Assembly: GCF_010119245.1 (NCBI RefSeq)
Contig: NZ_WNKG01000003.1
Location: 124,001 to 188,000, forward strand
DNA length: 64,000 nucleotides
Reading direction: 5' to 3'
Origin: Cyclobacterium salsum
GTDB lineage: Bacteria > Bacteroidota > Bacteroidia > Cytophagales > Cyclobacteriaceae
Shown here: in pieces, positions 43,675-52,293 of the stretch
Numbering within the stretch: the stretch's first letter is position 1
Layout of the letters: each line of letters starts with the position of its first letter
Notes under the pieces: generated by a model
Databases searched by the model: none
The model's input: only the letters and a program-made list of their open reading frames with translations
Told to the model about the DNA's origin: nothing
Translations under genes and position numbers: made by a program

Positions 43675-44289
43675 TCAAAACGCCAAACCCTTCAGCTCTT
43701 CGGGAGAATTGATGCTGGTTTCCTCAAAATGCAAAGTCCAGCCCATCGTACCCGTAAGCAGGTAGATTTTTGACAATTCGGTGAGCAAGCGTTCTCTGGC
43801 ATCTTCTTTTAGGTCGGACTGTTGGATCTTGTCCTCCAGAATCTGGTAAACGCTGCCTTTTATTTTATTGTAATCCGCTGCGTCGAATTTATTGAAGTAA
43901 TCCTGGCTGACATCGTAATATTGCAAATCCGGATAAATATTAATTTCCGGTTCGGGGATACTAATGATACGAACCTGCTTTGCCTCCTGGTCTATTTCGG
44001 TTTTAAGTTGTCTCAGATCGTAGGCAACCGTAACTTTTGCATTGATAATGACCAGGGCCTTTTTGTTGGCCGAAAAAATATCAAAATAATTTTTCCGGGT
44101 ATTTTTATAACTCAATACCTGAGAAAAATGCCCCTCGGTGACCAACAACTTGCCCACTTGTTGGATTTGTTGCTCGAGCAAGGCCGTATTTTGTTGGATT
44201 TCCTGCTGTTCACTATTTTGACGGATAATGAATTGAATCGCCCCGTAAAGCAACAATGCGGTAACTATTCCAGCCAAAAATCGATACAT
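43675..44289 (-). CDS. DUF4230 membrane-anchored protein
   Basis: The 204-residue protein has one N-terminal membrane helix (about residues 4-24) and then a soluble part. It matches DUF4230: KKALVIINAKVTVAYDLRQLKTEIDQEAKQVRIISIPEPEINIYPDLQYYDVSQDYFN. Many such proteins are anchored with a periplasmic or cytoplasmic globular domain of unknown function. It stands as a single minus-strand gene upstream of fadD on the other strand. Confidence 0.85.
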   Translation of the reverse strand: MYRFLAGIVTALLLYGAIQFIIRQNSEQQEIQQNTALLEQQIQQVGKLLVTEGHFSQVLSYKNTRKNYFDIFSANKKALVIINAKVTVAYDLRQLKTEIDQEAKQVRIISIPEPEINIYPDLQYYDVSQDYFNKFDAADYNKIKGSVYQILEDKIQQSDLKEDARERLLTELSKIYLLTGTMGWTLHFEETSINSPEELKGLAF

Positions 44290-44491
44290 CTCTCGGTGTT
44301 TTTTTAAATCACATCTATGATCCTGTAAAAGAAAGGAGAATTAGCAGAAGGTCCAACAAAGGAGCCGCTGAACGGTAGCATTTATTTTATAGGGTCGGTT
44401 CGAGAATTAAATTAGCCAAATCATTTTAAAAAAGCGGTACATTGAATATCTTAGTAAAAAAGCCCAAGTCATTAACCAAAAAAAGCCAACC

Positions 44492-46174
44492 ATGCAGGAA
44501 TCTCCCTGGTTTAAATTTTACCCGAAAGCGGTGCCTACTGTCATTGATCCCGAAGAGTTCGGTAGCGTTGTGGACCTATTTGAAGAAAGCATTCATAAAT
44601 TTGGCGATGCCGTAGCCTATGAATGCATGGGTAAAACCATCTCGTTTAATGAATTGGATCGATTGTCGAATCAGTTCGCTGCTTTTTTACAGCAGAAGTT
44701 GGGATTAAAAAAGGGGGACCGTATTGGAATCCAAATGCCCAATCTGCTCCAATACCCCGTGGTCATGTTCGGTGCCTTGCGCGCAGGGTTGGTGGTGGTA
44801 AATACCAATCCCCTGTATACCGCATCTGAAATGAAGCATCAATACACCGATTCGGGGGTCAAAGCAGTGGTCATTTTGGCAAATTTTGCCCACAATCTGG
44901 AGAAGATTAAGGAAGAATCGGGTGTGCAGCATGTGGTCGTGACCGAAATTGGGGACCTTTTGGGAGGATTGAAGGGAATGATCGTTAATTTAGTAGTAAA
45001 ATATATTAAAAAGATGGTACCGGCCTATTCCCTTACGGGAGCCTGGAATTTCAAAAAGGCAATGGCAGCAGGAAATCCGGCGGCTTTTGAGAAGCAAACC
45101 TTGCAGGGGGCTGATCTGGCTTACCTGCAATACACAGGAGGAACTACCGGTGTATCCAAAGGAGCGATGCTGACCCACCGTAACATTGTGGCCAATATGC
45201 AGCAGATTTCCGCTTGGATGAAGCCCAAACTTAAAGAGCGGGAAGAAACCGTCATCACTGCCCTTCCCTTGTACCATATTTTTGCGCTGACGGTTAATTG
45301 CCTGGCTATGATGAAGATCGGAGCGCATAACGTGCTCATCACCAATCCCAGGGACATGCCCGCTTTTTGCAAGGAATTGAGAAAACACCCTTTTAGCGTT
45401 TTTACGGGCGTCAATACCCTTTTCAATGGCTTGTTAAACCAAGAATCCTTTCGTTCCCTGGACTTTAGTTCGTTAAAAATTGCCGTAGGAGGCGGCATGG
45501 CCGTACAGCAATCCGTGGCCAGGCGCTGGCAGAAGGTAACTGGAACGCCATTGGCAGAAGGTTACGGACTTACCGAGACCTCGCCCGTGGTTTCCTGCAA
45601 TCCCATCGATGGTACCGAAAGGCTGGGAACCATAGGGGTGCCCCTACCCAATACCGAGGTAAAAATTGTAGACGACGAAGGCAAGGCGCTTCCCATCGGC
45701 GAGCGGGGCGAGTTATGTGTCAAAGGACCGCAGGTAATGCCGGGATATTGGCAGCGACCTGAGGAAACGAAAACGGCTTTCTACGAAGATTGGTTTAAAA
45801 CCGGTGACATCGCCATGCAGGATGAAGATGGGTTCCTTAAGATCGTAGACCGGAAGAAGGAAATGATTCTGGTTTCCGGCTTTAACGTGTACCCCAATGA
45901 AGTAGAAGATGCCCTTGCCGGCCACGAGCAGGTAGATGAGGTGGGTGTCATTGGCATACCGGATGATAAGTCTACCGAACGGGTCATTGCCTACGTGGTC
46001 AGTACCAACCCATCGCTAACTGAAGAAGAGCTGATCGCTTTTTCCCGGGAAAGCCTGACCAGCTACAAGGTTCCCAAAGAGATCTATTTTGTGAAAGAAC
46101 TGCCCAAGTCCAATGTCGGTAAAATTCTCCGAAGAGTCATCCGGGAAAATCATGAGAAAAAACAGCAGGCTTAG
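44492..46174 (+). CDS. fadD: Long-chain fatty acid-CoA ligase
   Basis: The 560-residue enzyme activates long-chain fatty acids to acyl-CoA using ATP. It has the AMP-binding signature YTGGTTGVSKGAMLTHRN, the gate motif LPLYHIFALT, then GYGLTETSPVVS and TGDIAMQDEDGFLKIVDRKKEMI, and the C-terminal lysine block LPKSNVGKILRR. Length and motifs match FadD of the acyl-CoA ligase family. It feeds beta-oxidation or phospholipid synthesis. It overlaps the convergent acetyltransferase gene by four bases. Confidence 0.92.
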   Translation: MQESPWFKFYPKAVPTVIDPEEFGSVVDLFEESIHKFGDAVAYECMGKTISFNELDRLSNQFAAFLQQKLGLKKGDRIGIQMPNLLQYPVVMFGALRAGLVVVNTNPLYTASEMKHQYTDSGVKAVVILANFAHNLEKIKEESGVQHVVVTEIGDLLGGLKGMIVNLVVKYIKKMVPAYSLTGAWNFKKAMAAGNPAAFEKQTLQGADLAYLQYTGGTTGVSKGAMLTHRNIVANMQQISAWMKPKLKEREETVITALPLYHIFALTVNCLAMMKIGAHNVLITNPRDMPAFCKELRKHPFSVFTGVNTLFNGLLNQESFRSLDFSSLKIAVGGGMAVQQSVARRWQKVTGTPLAEGYGLTETSPVVSCNPIDGTERLGTIGVPLPNTEVKIVDDEGKALPIGERGELCVKGPQVMPGYWQRPEETKTAFYEDWFKTGDIAMQDEDGFLKIVDRKKEMILVSGFNVYPNEVEDALAGHEQVDEVGVIGIPDDKSTERVIAYVVSTNPSLTEEELIAFSRESLTSYKVPKEIYFVKELPKSNVGKILRRVIRENHEKKQQA

Positions 46175-46746
46175 GTCTGCTGCCTTGGCTTGTCCAGGTT
46201 TTTGATGATTCTGGCTGGATTGCCACCCACCAGCACATCCGAAGGCACCTCTTTGGTCACTACTGCTCCTGCGGCGATGATGCTACGGGAACCAATATGC
46301 ACCCCCGGGCAAATAATAGCCCCACCGCCAACCCACACGTCGTCTCCGATACGGACCGGCTGGCCAAATTCCAACAAAGAACCTCTGATTGAAGATTCTA
46401 GGGGATGAGTGGCGGCATAGATTTGTACATTAGGACCAAATAAGCAGCGATTCCCGATGGTAATCGGACAAACATCCAATAGGGTACAATTGAAATTGAA
46501 AAAGACCTGGTCTCCCACCTCAATATTATAGCCATAATCACAGAAAAATGGCGGTTCGATGCCAAAATCCTTGCCAATTTTACGGAATAACTGCTCCATG
46601 ACTTGTTGCCTCAGTAGGAGCTCATCCGGGGCACTGTCGTTGAGTTTTTTTAGCAGCATGCGGGCATGCAACCTTTCCTGGGAAAGTTCCCTGTCCGAAG
46701 CCAGGTACAATTCGCCAGCCAGCATTTTTTCTTTTTCGGTCTTCAT
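46171..46746 (-). CDS. Maltose/galactoside O-acetyltransferase-type enzyme
   Basis: The 191-residue protein is a left-handed beta-helix transferase. Its N-terminal Mac domain starts EKMLAGELYLASDRELSQERLHARMLL, and the hexapeptide repeats include IGNRCLFGPNVQIYAATHPLE (His active site) and IGDDVWVGGGAIICPGVHIGSRSIIAAGAVVTKEVP. It acetylates sugars with acetyl-CoA as in Maa/LacA. It follows DinB directly, and its end overlaps convergent fadD by four bases. Confidence 0.9.
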   Translation of the reverse strand: MKTEKEKMLAGELYLASDRELSQERLHARMLLKKLNDSAPDELLLRQQVMEQLFRKIGKDFGIEPPFFCDYGYNIEVGDQVFFNFNCTLLDVCPITIGNRCLFGPNVQIYAATHPLESSIRGSLLEFGQPVRIGDDVWVGGGAIICPGVHIGSRSIIAAGAVVTKEVPSDVLVGGNPARIIKNLDKPRQQT

Positions 46747-47286
46747 TTATTCGGACGATAAGAGGGCCTTTAATTGAGTAAGATGCCGCTGCTCATGCGT
46801 GAGCATGATTTCGATGGTGGCATCCAGTGGATACACAATCCATTTGTTAGCCGGGGAGGCAATCATTATTTTCTGATTAAAATAGGGGTCAAGTTTTTGA
46901 ATGTACCCCGAAAGTTGGTGTTGTACTTCAAAAAACCTGTTCAACAGGTCCTGGTTGTGCATGCCTGCCGTTGGTTCCCAGCGTGCAAAGGTTTTGATTT
47001 TTACAGGCTTTTTATTGGCAGAAAGGATGAGTTCACCCATTTTCTGGCCGTAGAATGGTAGTTTACCCAGTAGCGGGTTTTTGTAATTCCCCTGAATGAT
47101 TTGATCGAAAACGGTGAAATAAGATTCATTTACGCGCAGCAGATGCTGCAGGATTTCCATAGGGCTCCATTTTTCCGGATTGGGCTTTTGGTTCAGGGTA
47201 GTAAGGTCGTTCGCTTTTACTAGTTTGTCAAACTCCCAGGTAAGCTGAGTCAGTTCCATTTGCCAGGTATCGGCTTGTTCGTTCAT
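46747..47286 (-). CDS. DinB-family protein
   Basis: The 179-residue four-helix-bundle protein has the DinB_2 features: PNPEKWSPMEILQHLLRVNESYF with the first metal His, KTFARWEPTAG, and MLTHEQRHLTQLKALL with the two C-terminal His. DinB-like proteins bind a divalent metal; members include BSH-type thiol S-transferases, but the role here is unknown. Its stop lies directly next to the acetyltransferase start, so the two are likely co-transcribed. Confidence 0.85.
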   Translation of the reverse strand: MNEQADTWQMELTQLTWEFDKLVKANDLTTLNQKPNPEKWSPMEILQHLLRVNESYFTVFDQIIQGNYKNPLLGKLPFYGQKMGELILSANKKPVKIKTFARWEPTAGMHNQDLLNRFFEVQHQLSGYIQKLDPYFNQKIMIASPANKWIVYPLDATIEIMLTHEQRHLTQLKALLSSE

Positions 47287-47458
47287 AGGGTTTTATTTCT
47301 AAAGCTGGATTGATTTACCTGATGCCTGGGTGCCGTTCAATGGCAGTTTCCCATCACCAAAACTTAATATTAACCAATTGGAGACTGGAATTCAAGAAAG
47401 AAATAAAAACAATTCCTTTTGATTCTCCGGCCAATTGGTTTTATTTTATATTTCACTT

Positions 47459-48832
47459 ATGTATGCGATCGTAGATATTGAAACTACCGGGGGATTCTCG
47501 GCTCAGCACCGGATCATTGAGATTGCGGTGGTGTTCCATGACGGAGAAAAAATCACCGGACATTACGAGCGGCTGCTCAATCCCCGTAGAAGTATTCCCT
47601 CTTTTATTACAGGTCTTACCGGTATAGATGCCCACATGCTGTCAGAAGCCCCTGATTTTGCACAGGTAGCGGATGAGTTGTGGACATTGTTGGAGGGGAA
47701 AATTTTTGTCGCCCATAATGTAAGTTTTGATTATAACTTTGTCAGACAAGCTTTTGAACAGGAAAAGAAATCGTACAAGCCCAAACGCCTGTGTACGGTA
47801 AGGCTGAGTAGAAAAATTTTTCCCGGCTTGAGAAGTTATAGTTTGGGCCGTCTGTGCGAATCCCGGGGAATCACGGTGACTGATAGGCATCGTGCGTTGG
47901 GAGATGCCTGGGCTACTGCCTTGCTGTTTGGCCAACTGCTACGGGAAGATGGTACCGGTGAGATTGCCAGGTCAATCAAAGGGAAAGAAAAAGCACTTAC
48001 ACTCCCGCCGAACATTAGCCACGAACAGTACCGTCAAATTCCTTGCGCTACAGGGGTGTATTATTTTCATGATAGGAATGGAAAGGTAATTTACGTAGGG
48101 AAGGCAGTCAATATCAGAAGCAGATTTGACAGCCATTTTTCGGGAAAATCGAAAATCAGCCTTAAATCCGAGATTTGCGATATCAGCTATGAACTGACGG
48201 GTAGTGAGCTGCTGGCATTGCTGCTGGAAGCCATGGAAATAAAGCGACTTTGGCCCAAATACAACCGCTCGCTGAAGGTAAAGGCCACTTCATGGGGGAT
48301 ATTTGCCTACCAGGACCAGCAAGGATACCAGCGTTTTCAGGTGAGTAAGATTTTTCCGGGAATAAAACCGCTGATGACCTTTACCAGCCACACAGAGGCC
48401 TGGAAACTCGTGTCGGACAAAACGGAGGAACTGGCGCTTTGCCCCAAATTATCCGGTATTCAGAAAACGTCTGGAGCCTGCTATGACTATCAGTTGGGAA
48501 AATGTACCGGTGCCTGCTGCGGGGAGGAATCGCCAGATGCCTATAATCAAAAAGCAGCCCAATTATGGAGTGGAAGGTCCAGCCAGCAAGGAGAACGGTT
48601 TCTGATCAAAGATCAGGGAAGGAACCGGGAGGAAGAGGCCGTATTGCTTGTGGAAGACGGGTTTTTGGCAGCGTTCGGATACATCGATCAAACGGCCCAA
48701 TGTCAGGAAATTGAGGAAGTAATGCATTTTCTTAAACCAGTAAAAAGAGTGGTAGAAACACAGGCATTGCTCCAGTCTTACCTGACTAAACTCCCGGCGG
48801 ACCGGATTATTCCCTTGAACGGGATGCAATAA
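47459..48832 (+). CDS. DnaQ-like exonuclease fused to a GIY-YIG nuclease domain
   Basis: Start at ATG 47459 gives MYAIVDIETTGG; an earlier TTG at 47435 is less likely. The 457-residue protein has an N-terminal DEDDh exonuclease domain (D6-I-E8, HNVSFDYNF, HRALGDAWAT) like the epsilon subunit of DNA polymerase III. A UvrC-type GIY-YIG domain follows (CATGVYYFHDRNGKVIYVGKAVNIRSRFDSHF, about residues 195-225), then an accessory C-terminal part with CGAC-like Cys residues (CYDYQLGKCTGACC). This exonuclease/GIY-YIG layout is widespread in Bacteroidota and actinobacteria. It probably acts in repair or as a Cho-like incision enzyme, though unproven. Confidence 0.88.
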   Translation: MYAIVDIETTGGFSAQHRIIEIAVVFHDGEKITGHYERLLNPRRSIPSFITGLTGIDAHMLSEAPDFAQVADELWTLLEGKIFVAHNVSFDYNFVRQAFEQEKKSYKPKRLCTVRLSRKIFPGLRSYSLGRLCESRGITVTDRHRALGDAWATALLFGQLLREDGTGEIARSIKGKEKALTLPPNISHEQYRQIPCATGVYYFHDRNGKVIYVGKAVNIRSRFDSHFSGKSKISLKSEICDISYELTGSELLALLLEAMEIKRLWPKYNRSLKVKATSWGIFAYQDQQGYQRFQVSKIFPGIKPLMTFTSHTEAWKLVSDKTEELALCPKLSGIQKTSGACYDYQLGKCTGACCGEESPDAYNQKAAQLWSGRSSQQGERFLIKDQGRNREEEAVLLVEDGFLAAFGYIDQTAQCQEIEEVMHFLKPVKRVVETQALLQSYLTKLPADRIIPLNGMQ

Positions 48833-48878
48833 AGTTAGTAGAAACGTACCTTTAGTAAAATAACCAAATTAAATAACT

Positions 48879-49898
48879 ATGAAAATTAACGATCAAGATC
48901 CGCTTTTGCCCTATCAACCTGAATCGAAACGGTACGAATCCATGACGTACAGAAGGTGTGGCAGGAGTGGTCTGGACCTTCCCCTGATTTCGTTGGGTCT
49001 TTGGCATAATTTTGGGCATAGCGATGATTTCAAAAACGGCAGAAAGATACTGCGGACTGCCTTTGACCTGGGAATCACCCATTTTGACCTGGCCAATAAT
49101 TACGGGCCTCCCTATGGTGCAGCCGAAGAAAATTTTGGGAGAATCTTTCAAAAAGACTTCAAAGCCCTTCGGGATGAGCTGATTATTTCATCCAAGGCCG
49201 GCTGGGACATGTGGCCGGGACCCTACGGTAATTTTGGCTCAAAGAAATACCTGGTGGCTAGCCTGGACCAAAGCTTGAAGCGGATGGGATTGGACTATGT
49301 GGATATCTTCTATCATCACCGACCCGATCCGGACACCCCTCTGGAGGAGACCATGGCCGCATTGGATTTGATCGTAAAGCAGGGGAAAGCCTTGTATGTC
49401 GGAATTTCCCAATACAGTGCAGAAGATACGGCAAAGGCATCCAAACTGTTAAAGGAGATGGGGACTCCCTGCTTGATTCATCAGCCGCGTTACAGCATGA
49501 TGGACCGATGGGTTGAGGACGGTTTGCTCGATGTGCTGGAATCAGAAGGAATAGGCACTATTGCGTTTTCTCCACTGGAACAAGGGGTTTTGACGAATAA
49601 ATACCTGGACGGTTTTCCGGAGGATTCGAGGGCTGTTAAAGACGGTCGGTACCTTCAAACAGAAAAACTAACTCCCGAGCTGTTGGCTAAAGTAGAGCAA
49701 CTGAATGATCTGGCGAAAAATAGGGGACAGAGTTTGGCGCAAATGGCCATTGCCTGGCTGCTAAAGGACCCACGGATTACTTCTGTTTTGGTAGGAGTAA
49801 GCAAGGCTTCCCAAATCATTGACAATGTGAACAGCCTGAAGGTTCTTGATTTTTCCAAGGAAGAACTGGCAATAATTGAGCAACTGCTCAAGTCTTGA
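48879..49898 (+). CDS. Aldo/keto reductase (YghZ-type)
   Basis: The 339-residue TIM-barrel oxidoreductase belongs to the group of E. coli YghZ (L-glyceraldehyde 3-phosphate reductase). Catalytic residues are the Asp and Tyr of FDLANNYGPPYGAAE, Lys in SSKAGWDMWPGPYG and His in YHHRPDPDTPLEETM; the NADPH-binding C-terminus is LVGVSKASQIIDNV. It reduces aldehydes, possibly detoxifying. A terminator at 49961 follows. Confidence 0.92.
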   Translation: MKINDQDPLLPYQPESKRYESMTYRRCGRSGLDLPLISLGLWHNFGHSDDFKNGRKILRTAFDLGITHFDLANNYGPPYGAAEENFGRIFQKDFKALRDELIISSKAGWDMWPGPYGNFGSKKYLVASLDQSLKRMGLDYVDIFYHHRPDPDTPLEETMAALDLIVKQGKALYVGISQYSAEDTAKASKLLKEMGTPCLIHQPRYSMMDRWVEDGLLDVLESEGIGTIAFSPLEQGVLTNKYLDGFPEDSRAVKDGRYLQTEKLTPELLAKVEQLNDLAKNRGQSLAQMAIAWLLKDPRITSVLVGVSKASQIIDNVNSLKVLDFSKEELAIIEQLLKS

Positions 49899-49960
49899 AT
49901 GAAGGCGATTTGATCCAACGCTTTTTTTGGTTCGTTGATTTTAGGCCCTTTCCGGAATAG

Positions 49961-50001
49961 AAAAAATCCTGTGTGAGTCTCCTTTCATGCAGGATTTTTT
50001 T
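49961..50001 (+). terminator. Rho-independent terminator
   Basis: AAAAAATCCTG (49961-49971) pairs with CAGGATTTTTT (49990-50000) and both flanks allow bidirectional use. It lies after the aldo/keto reductase. Confidence 0.8.
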
Positions 50002-50097
50002 ATTTATCATTTCTCGTTTATGGTAAAAAATACGGATAATCGGTATTTTTTTTGTTTTAATATTTGTATATTGACTGAGAACCCAATTAACCAAGTT

Positions 50098-50895
50098 ATG
50101 AAAAAGCAGCTATTTGTGGCTATCCTAGCCCTATTTACAAGCATCAGCCTTTCGGCGCAACAACAGCAGTATGTGGTCTTTGAATTTATCAAAGTAGAAC
50201 CCGACCGGGTGTTGGATTACCTGGAATACAAGGATTTTTTGGCCCAGGTTCATAAGGTTTCCAAGGATAATGGTCATATCAAAGGCTGGGATTTATGGTC
50301 GTTGCAGTCCGGATCCGATCTGGAAGGAGAAAATTTCCAGTACGTAACCGTTACCTACTACGAGGATCCCGTAAAAATGATGGATGGAAACAAAGAGGAT
50401 ATGTGGGTAAGCAATGCGCTTGAAGCCTTTCCGGATATGGATGAAGAAGCCGTTCGAAAGCGGATAGGGGATGCCCTGGACATGCGTGACCTTGCTGTAA
50501 GAAGTTACATGGTAGAGGTGGCGAGGACCTCGGATGATTTTGAGTACAAGCCGGGGATTTTAGCCTCCTTTGATTTGATGAAAGCGGTTGAAGGCAAATT
50601 TCAGGATTACGAAAAAGCCGAAAAGGAAGTATTCCTTCCCATTCATGAAAAAAAGATACAAGCAGACCTGATGGAAAACTGGTGCTTTCTAAGAACAGCC
50701 CTTCCCACGGGCAGTGAGGCGAAATCCACCCACCTGACCATGAATGTGTATTCCGACTATTTGCAATTTTTTAATTCCATGGAATACGAGGACATGGAAG
50801 TCACGGATGAACAACAAGAAGCGGTGGAAGAAGGCCTAAACTCACGAGATCAGAAATGGGTTTACCTGGCCACATTGGAAACGGTGGTGCGCTAA
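50098..50895 (+). CDS. Exported protein of unknown function
   Basis: Start at 50098 gives a clean signal (MKKQLFVAILALFTSISLSAQ). An in-frame ATG at 49987 inside the terminator stem is rejected. The 265-residue mature protein opens with YVVFEFIKVEPDRVLDYLEYKDFL and later ASFDLMKAVEGKFQDYEKAEKEVFL, which look like two related alpha/beta segments (ferredoxin-like, dimeric alpha-beta-barrel type). No catalytic motif is visible. It may be a soluble periplasmic protein; role unknown. An AATATTTG box at 50059-50066 is a weak promoter candidate. Confidence 0.6.
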   Translation: MKKQLFVAILALFTSISLSAQQQQYVVFEFIKVEPDRVLDYLEYKDFLAQVHKVSKDNGHIKGWDLWSLQSGSDLEGENFQYVTVTYYEDPVKMMDGNKEDMWVSNALEAFPDMDEEAVRKRIGDALDMRDLAVRSYMVEVARTSDDFEYKPGILASFDLMKAVEGKFQDYEKAEKEVFLPIHEKKIQADLMENWCFLRTALPTGSEAKSTHLTMNVYSDYLQFFNSMEYEDMEVTDEQQEAVEEGLNSRDQKWVYLATLETVVR

Positions 50896-50896
50896 T

Positions 50897-51544
50897 TCAG
50901 TTTGAGGGATTAAAAACCTCGTTTTCCCAACCCATCCGCCTGCAGGTCAAAACCATCAGGTAATTGACACCGGTATGGAAAACGACCAATAAAAAAATGG
51001 CCAATAAGGGGACGCCAAAAACCTGATAGGGCCAGGCGTAGGTCCATACGCCTAATTGTATGGTGATTATTTCTCCTATCGTAGGGAAAATCATGGCTAC
51101 CAAAAGGGTAAGGATGATTTTTTCTCCGGTTCCTTGTAGGCCTAGGGAGCGGAAGAGGTCTTTTTCCAATTGATAGACAAACGTAAAGGCCAAGGCCCAG
51201 GCGAAAGGAAGCCAATAGGGAAAGCTCCGTTGCCCCAGGTCATGGTATTCCCAATGATTAAAATAGATTCCCCATCCTTCACAACAAACCCCCAAAAAAC
51301 CCCCTATTAGGGCACCGGTTGCGTATACGTATTTGTCATCTGCATGAAGCCGCCACCTTTTTACCAGGGTATATACCAGGTATAAAGCCAAAACCAACCC
51401 AACCCAGGCATCGAAAGAATGAAAAATACCGATAAAAAAACCGGCAAGGATAAGTTTCAGCAGGCTTTTGGCCAGGATTTTACCGGTTTCCGTTTTGGAC
51501 GAAATTTTAATTGCTGTTTTCAATAGTAGCTGTTTTACCCTCAA
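50897..51544 (-). CDS. Polytopic membrane protein of unknown function
   Basis: The 215-residue integral membrane protein has about five or six hydrophobic helices (KLILAGFFIGIF, GLVLALYLVYTLV, YATGALIGGFLGVCCEGWGIY, WLPFAWALAFTFVYQLE, PLLAIFLLVVFHTGVNYLM). Conserved-looking Cys, Trp and His residues around CCEGWGIYFNHWEYHD might bind metal or haem, but this is speculation. No family was recognised. It lies just upstream of the gene order boundary with the convergent gene at 50098. Confidence 0.5.
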   Translation of the reverse strand: MRVKQLLLKTAIKISSKTETGKILAKSLLKLILAGFFIGIFHSFDAWVGLVLALYLVYTLVKRWRLHADDKYVYATGALIGGFLGVCCEGWGIYFNHWEYHDLGQRSFPYWLPFAWALAFTFVYQLEKDLFRSLGLQGTGEKIILTLLVAMIFPTIGEIITIQLGVWTYAWPYQVFGVPLLAIFLLVVFHTGVNYLMVLTCRRMGWENEVFNPSN

Positions 51545-51560
51545 AAATAGTAAAAAAGAG

Positions 51561-52274
51561 TTAGTCTGGAAAAAACCATTTTTTCAAATGCTCCTCCATG
51601 ATCAATACGCCCTTGCCCGCTGTTTCCTCAATGGGTATTAAATGCGCCGCTGGGTAGTATGAAGGCATTTTGGGATCGATGATGAACTTTGGTATTTCCG
51701 AAGCGGCCTCGTCCAATAAGCCAGCGGCCGGGTAAACCATTAGCGAGGTGCCGATAACCGCAAAAGCATCGGCACTTTTTACGGCCGAAATGGCCGCTTC
51801 CATCATGGGCACGGGTTCGCCAAACCAAACGACAAAAGGTCGTAATTGGGAGCCTTTTTCACAGGTATCACCCAGGTTAATTTCAAATCCCTCTACCGGG
51901 TATACAAGACTTGGATCCAAACTGCTCTGTGCTTTGAACAGTTCTCCATGTAAATGAATCACCCGTGAGGAACCGGCCCGTTCATGAAGGTCATCTACGT
52001 TTTGGGTAATGATAGTCAGGTCAAACATCTTTTCCATTTCCGCAAGCTTCAAATGTGCCGGGTTTGGTTGTGCATTTTTGCAGGCCTTTCGGCGTTGGTT
52101 GTAAAAATCCAACACCAGCTCCTGATTTTTTTGCCATCCCTGGGGAGTCGCCACCTCCATTACATCATGACCTTCCCACAATCCATTATCATCCCGAAAC
52201 GTACGAATACCACTTTCCGCAGAGACTCCCGCACCGGTTAAAACCACCAGGTGTTTTTTCTCTTGTTTGTCCAT
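51561..52274 (-). CDS. cobB: Sirtuin NAD-dependent deacylase (CobB-like)
   Basis: The 237-residue enzyme has the sirtuin blocks GAGVSAESGIRTFRD, TQNVDDLHERAGS, HLHGELF and VIGTSLMVYPAAGL. The Y-x-x-R pair of desuccinylase-type sirtuins is present (FYNQRRK). The four-Cys zinc site of most sirtuins is not there: only one Cys lies in LGDTCEKGSQLRP, a pattern I recall as common for Bacteroidota CobB-like proteins. It removes acyl groups from protein lysines using NAD+. Confidence 0.88.
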   Translation of the reverse strand: MDKQEKKHLVVLTGAGVSAESGIRTFRDDNGLWEGHDVMEVATPQGWQKNQELVLDFYNQRRKACKNAQPNPAHLKLAEMEKMFDLTIITQNVDDLHERAGSSRVIHLHGELFKAQSSLDPSLVYPVEGFEINLGDTCEKGSQLRPFVVWFGEPVPMMEAAISAVKSADAFAVIGTSLMVYPAAGLLDEAASEIPKFIIDPKMPSYYPAAHLIPIEETAGKGVLIMEEHLKKWFFPD

Positions 52275-52293
52275 CGTAAAAGTCTGTTTTTAT

